DNA of 7,847 bases from the NCBI GenBank assembly GCA_007125435.1, contig SLDF01000182.1, forward strand, positions 1 through 7,847. The letters are read 5' to 3'. Both the position numbers and the translations under genes were made by a program. Under the pieces are notes generated by a model that was not told the DNA's origin, ran no database searches, and was given only the letters and a program-made list of their open reading frames with translations. Source of the stretch: Saprospiraceae bacterium. GTDB lineage: Bacteria > Bacteroidota > Bacteroidia > Chitinophagales > Saprospiraceae. Shown piece by piece: positions 5,547 to 7,847 of this stretch (the stretch's first letter is position 1; each line of letters starts with the position of its first letter).

Positions 5547-7358
5547 ATGATGCGACAATATTTCTTATTTTTATTCACTTTGATTGCTGTGTTTTCCGCT
5601 GTGACATTGTCGGCGCAAGACCCCCGACTTGCTGTGCAGTACATGCAAGATCGCGAGTTTGAAAAGGCAGCCGAACTGTTTAAAATCCTGTCAGAAAAGC
5701 AACCGGGCAATACCTACTATCTCAATCAGTATCTCGAATGTCTGATGCAGATGGAGGACTATAATCTGGCAGAACAAACACTCGAAAGAGAGATTAAAAG
5801 GCGGCCCAATGATATGGAACTGTATGCGACATACGGAGGCCTACTGGAGCGTATGGGCAAGGGTGATCTGGCAGAAAAACAGTACCAAAAAGCAATAAAA
5901 AATCTACCTACTGACAGAGTGAGCATCATGAAGCTCGGCAGCAGCTTCACTAAAGCCAATAAATATGACCTGGCCATAGAGGTGTATGAGGAGGGTGAAA
6001 AACTGTTCAAGGACGATAGGCCGTTTTCTTACAACCTGGCTGACCTATATAGAAGAAAAGGTGAAGCTTCACCGATGATATATCACTATCTCAATAGCCT
6101 GGAAAGAAGCCCGTCCTCAATAAAGACCATTCAAAATATTTTTCAACGCTATCTCGATGAAGAGGGATTTAAAGAGCTGCAAAAACAGTTGTTCAAGCGG
6201 ATGCAGACCGATCAGGACAATGTATTGTACCCAGAAATGTTAGCGTGGTTGTTTACACAGAAAAAAGACTTCAGGAATGCCATCAGACAAGTGAAGGCTA
6301 TCGATCAGCGGATAAATGACGATGGCCAGCGCGTATTCAATATGGGTCAGACGGCCTTGTATGAGAAGGACTATGACAATGCCATCGTCGCCTTTAATTA
6401 TATCATAGAAGATAAGGGCCGGAGCTCACGCTACTACATCGAAGCTAAGAAGGCTGTATTAGCAACAAGAAGACAGAAGATTACGGATGGGTTTCAGTAT
6501 GATGTGGAAGACTTGAAGGTTTTGGAGAAGGAGTATCAGGACTTTTTAGAGGAGTTTGGCTATAGCTCACTCACGGCAGAGATTGTAAAAGAGTTGGCTG
6601 AGCTACAAGCATTTTATATGAATGATATGGAAAGTGGGATTGAGACGCTCGAGGAGCTGTTGAAATATCGTGCAATTCGCAGGGATGTTTTAGCAAAAGC
6701 CAAATTGAAGCTGGGTGATTATTACCTGATGTCAGGCGATAGATGGGAGGCCACATTGCTCTATTCTCAGGTAGATAAGGACTTTGGGGATGAGATACTG
6801 GGTCAGGAAGCGAGATTTCGCAATGCAAGGTTGTCTTACTTTGTGGGAGACTTTGAATGGGCACAGTCATTATTTGATATATTGAAAGCATCTACGAGTC
6901 GCTTTATCGCCAATGATGCCATAGACCTTTCTGTATTCATCACGGACAATCTTGGCCTGGACACTACAGCAGTGCCATTGGGTATGTATGCTGAGGCAGA
7001 GATGCTTTTGTTTCAAAATGACATAGACGGTGCATTGGCTCTAGTGCAAGACCTGAGAACAGAATTTCCAAATCACAAGCTAGAGGATGATATACTGTAC
7101 CTGGAGGCCAGAGTATTCGAGAAGCGTCACCTCTACGAGGATGCCATCAAAAAATATCGTGAAATCGTAGACGAATATCCTGAAGGCATCAGAGCTGACA
7201 ATGCTTTATTTGCCATAGGCAGACTGTACGAAGAACAGCTAAAGGACTATGAAAAAGCAAGAGCAGCCTATGAAGAGCTTTTCATGGAGTATAACAACTC
7301 GACGTATTCCATAGATGCCCGTAAGCGATATCGCATATTGAGAGGTGATAATATTTAA
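5547..7358 (+). CDS. Exported tetratricopeptide-repeat protein
   Basis: The 603-residue protein starts with a signal peptide (hydrophobic 5-21, likely cleavage after Ala23 in LSAQD), so it is probably periplasmic or envelope-attached; there is no lipoprotein cysteine at the cleavage site. The rest is mostly helical with TPR-like units, clearest at about 27-57, 59-91, 93-124, 125-157 and 160-190, again at about 260-290, and at 480-583. The C-terminal units (LEARVFEKRHLYEDAIKKY and LFAIGRLYEEQLKDYEKAR) resemble the BamD/YbgF class of outer-membrane-assembly TPRs. The middle (about 300-380) is charged and shows no clear repeats. TPRs act as protein-binding scaffolds; no enzymatic motif is visible and the partner is unknown. 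Two ATG codons are adjacent (5547 and 5550), and either could serve. The DUF4286 gene follows after three bases, so the two are co-transcribed. Confidence 0.9.
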   Translation: MMRQYFLFLFTLIAVFSAVTLSAQDPRLAVQYMQDREFEKAAELFKILSEKQPGNTYYLNQYLECLMQMEDYNLAEQTLEREIKRRPNDMELYATYGGLLERMGKGDLAEKQYQKAIKNLPTDRVSIMKLGSSFTKANKYDLAIEVYEEGEKLFKDDRPFSYNLADLYRRKGEASPMIYHYLNSLERSPSSIKTIQNIFQRYLDEEGFKELQKQLFKRMQTDQDNVLYPEMLAWLFTQKKDFRNAIRQVKAIDQRINDDGQRVFNMGQTALYEKDYDNAIVAFNYIIEDKGRSSRYYIEAKKAVLATRRQKITDGFQYDVEDLKVLEKEYQDFLEEFGYSSLTAEIVKELAELQAFYMNDMESGIETLEELLKYRAIRRDVLAKAKLKLGDYYLMSGDRWEATLLYSQVDKDFGDEILGQEARFRNARLSYFVGDFEWAQSLFDILKASTSRFIANDAIDLSVFITDNLGLDTTAVPLGMYAEAEMLLFQNDIDGALALVQDLRTEFPNHKLEDDILYLEARVFEKRHLYEDAIKKYREIVDEYPEGIRADNALFAIGRLYEEQLKDYEKARAAYEELFMEYNNSTYSIDARKRYRILRGDNI

Positions 7359-7361
7359 TGC

Positions 7362-7676
7362 ATGATACTCTACCACGTCACAGTGAAGATTGATAATGAC
7401 GTCAGACAAGATTGGCTGACGTGGATGAAGAACGTCCACATACCGGATGTCATGGATACAGGTAGGTTTGAAAGCTATCGTATCACCCGGATGATCAGTG
7501 ATGAAGACGATGGCACTACCTTTAGCATACAGTACACAGCAAAGGACATGGGTGCTATTGATCAATACCTGTCCAATGAAGCGCCAAGCCTCCAGGCTGA
7601 TCATACCAGACGCTATGAAGGTAAGTTTGTCGCTTATCGAACATTCCACCACATACTGGAGTCATCTGATTCCTGA
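7362..7676 (+). CDS. DUF4286 family protein
   Basis: Small, presumably cytoplasmic protein of 104 residues without signal peptide or membrane segment. The N-terminal MILYHVTVKIDNDVRQDWLTWM, then HIPDVMDTGRF (26-36) and the later TTFSIQYTA (52-60) match the DUF4286 pattern I know from Bacteroidota: an alternating beta strand, a conserved Trp-rich helix, the HIP(D/E)V segment and a second strand, suggesting a ferredoxin-like alpha/beta fold of the dimeric-barrel kind. Its function is not established. In related genomes, from memory, it lies beside TPR-protein genes and often rsmA/ksgA; rsmA is not in this window, which ends soon after. The ATG at 7362 lies three bases after the TPR stop and gives the family N-terminus. 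The gene ends 35 bases before repeat copy B. Confidence 0.9.
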   Translation: MILYHVTVKIDNDVRQDWLTWMKNVHIPDVMDTGRFESYRITRMISDEDDGTTFSIQYTAKDMGAIDQYLSNEAPSLQADHTRRYEGKFVAYRTFHHILESSDS

Positions 7677-7711
7677 CCTTGGTTAGAGGGTGTAGTTCAT
7701 CTTTTCACCTT

Positions 7712-7840
7712 GGGCATCACCCTCCTCCTGCCGTCGTCGCGTCGCTATGCTACAGGACTCCCTAAACGGTCGGCCTCTGCTTCGCTATCGCTACGCAGAG
7801 TCTGGCTCCTGACGTCGCCACCCTTTCGCAGCGCTGATGC
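7712..7840 (+). repeat. Interspersed GC-rich repeat, copy B (129 bp)
   Basis: Same length and orientation as copy A and identical at 123 of 129 positions by my alignment. Three of the six differences cluster near the 5' end (7731-7742), where GACGTCGGCGGG of copy A reads GCCGTCGTCGCG. The terminal GCATCA/TGATGC pair is unchanged. The central stem CTCTGC (7775-7780) and GCAGAG (7795-7800) is also unchanged; the only difference in that hairpin is one loop base (G to A). The copy starts 35 bases beyond the DUF4286 stop codon, so transcription of that operon would probably run into it. Only seven bases follow before the window ends, so the right flank cannot be judged. Confidence 0.88.
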
Positions 7841-7847
7841 AAGAAGA

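Noticed and set aside
5220..5710. Minus-strand open frames over repeat copy C and the TPR gene start
   Set aside because: They consist of repeat translation and antisense of the signal-peptide region, and are open because the repeat has few stops.
7239..7652. Minus-strand open frame of 137 codons
   Set aside because: It is antisense to the end of the TPR gene and to the DUF4286 gene, both well supported.
7686..7711. Possible terminator hairpin AGGGTG/CACCTT after the DUF4286 gene
   Set aside because: The stem is six pairs with a wobble and a 13-base loop and has no T run after it, so it is too weak to call.
178..7840. The three repeats as a CRISPR array or composite transposon
   Set aside because: Copies are kilobases apart with ordinary core genes between them, with no spacers, cas genes or transposase.

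Overview
The window reads as a chromosomal segment of a Bacteroidota bacterium. The evidence is a Bacteroidota-type dCTP deaminase, a DUF4286 protein, a signal-peptide TPR protein, a type III pantothenate kinase followed directly by an outer-membrane barrel gene, a TAnnTTTG-type -7 promoter element before purH, and little sign of strong Shine-Dalgarno sequences. A placement near Saprospiria or Chitinophagia is a guess. All seven genes look intact. None has a stop or frameshift, and there is no transposase, integrase, CRISPR array, tRNA or rRNA.

Layout: positions 1-403 contain no gene I can support, only copy A of an interspersed repeat. From 5149 down to 404 on the minus strand runs a probable operon: purH (purine synthesis), coaX (coenzyme A synthesis), a FadL-like outer-membrane barrel protein, a four-helix inner-membrane protein of unknown function, and dcd (dCTP deaminase, dTTP supply). 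The first four are separated by 16 bases, an 8-base overlap and 4 bases; dcd follows after 72 bases. A divergent intergenic region (5150-5546) holds repeat copy C in inverted orientation, the purH promoter and a probable promoter for the plus-strand pair. That pair is a large secreted TPR protein and a DUF4286 protein, three bases apart. Repeat copy B starts 35 bases after the DUF4286 gene and nearly reaches the window end.

The genes are mostly housekeeping: nucleotide and cofactor synthesis share an operon with two envelope proteins of unknown role. I see no defence, toxin-antitoxin, secretion or biosynthetic gene cluster.

The feature most worth a second look is the roughly 130-base GC-rich repeat, present three times and always between genes. 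Its ends can pair (GCATCA with TGATGC). A central hairpin keeps a 6-bp stem and a 14-base loop in all copies, while three successive base pairs change on both sides in the diverged copy. That is compensatory change, so the element is probably a structured RNA or DNA hairpin and not random intergenic sequence.
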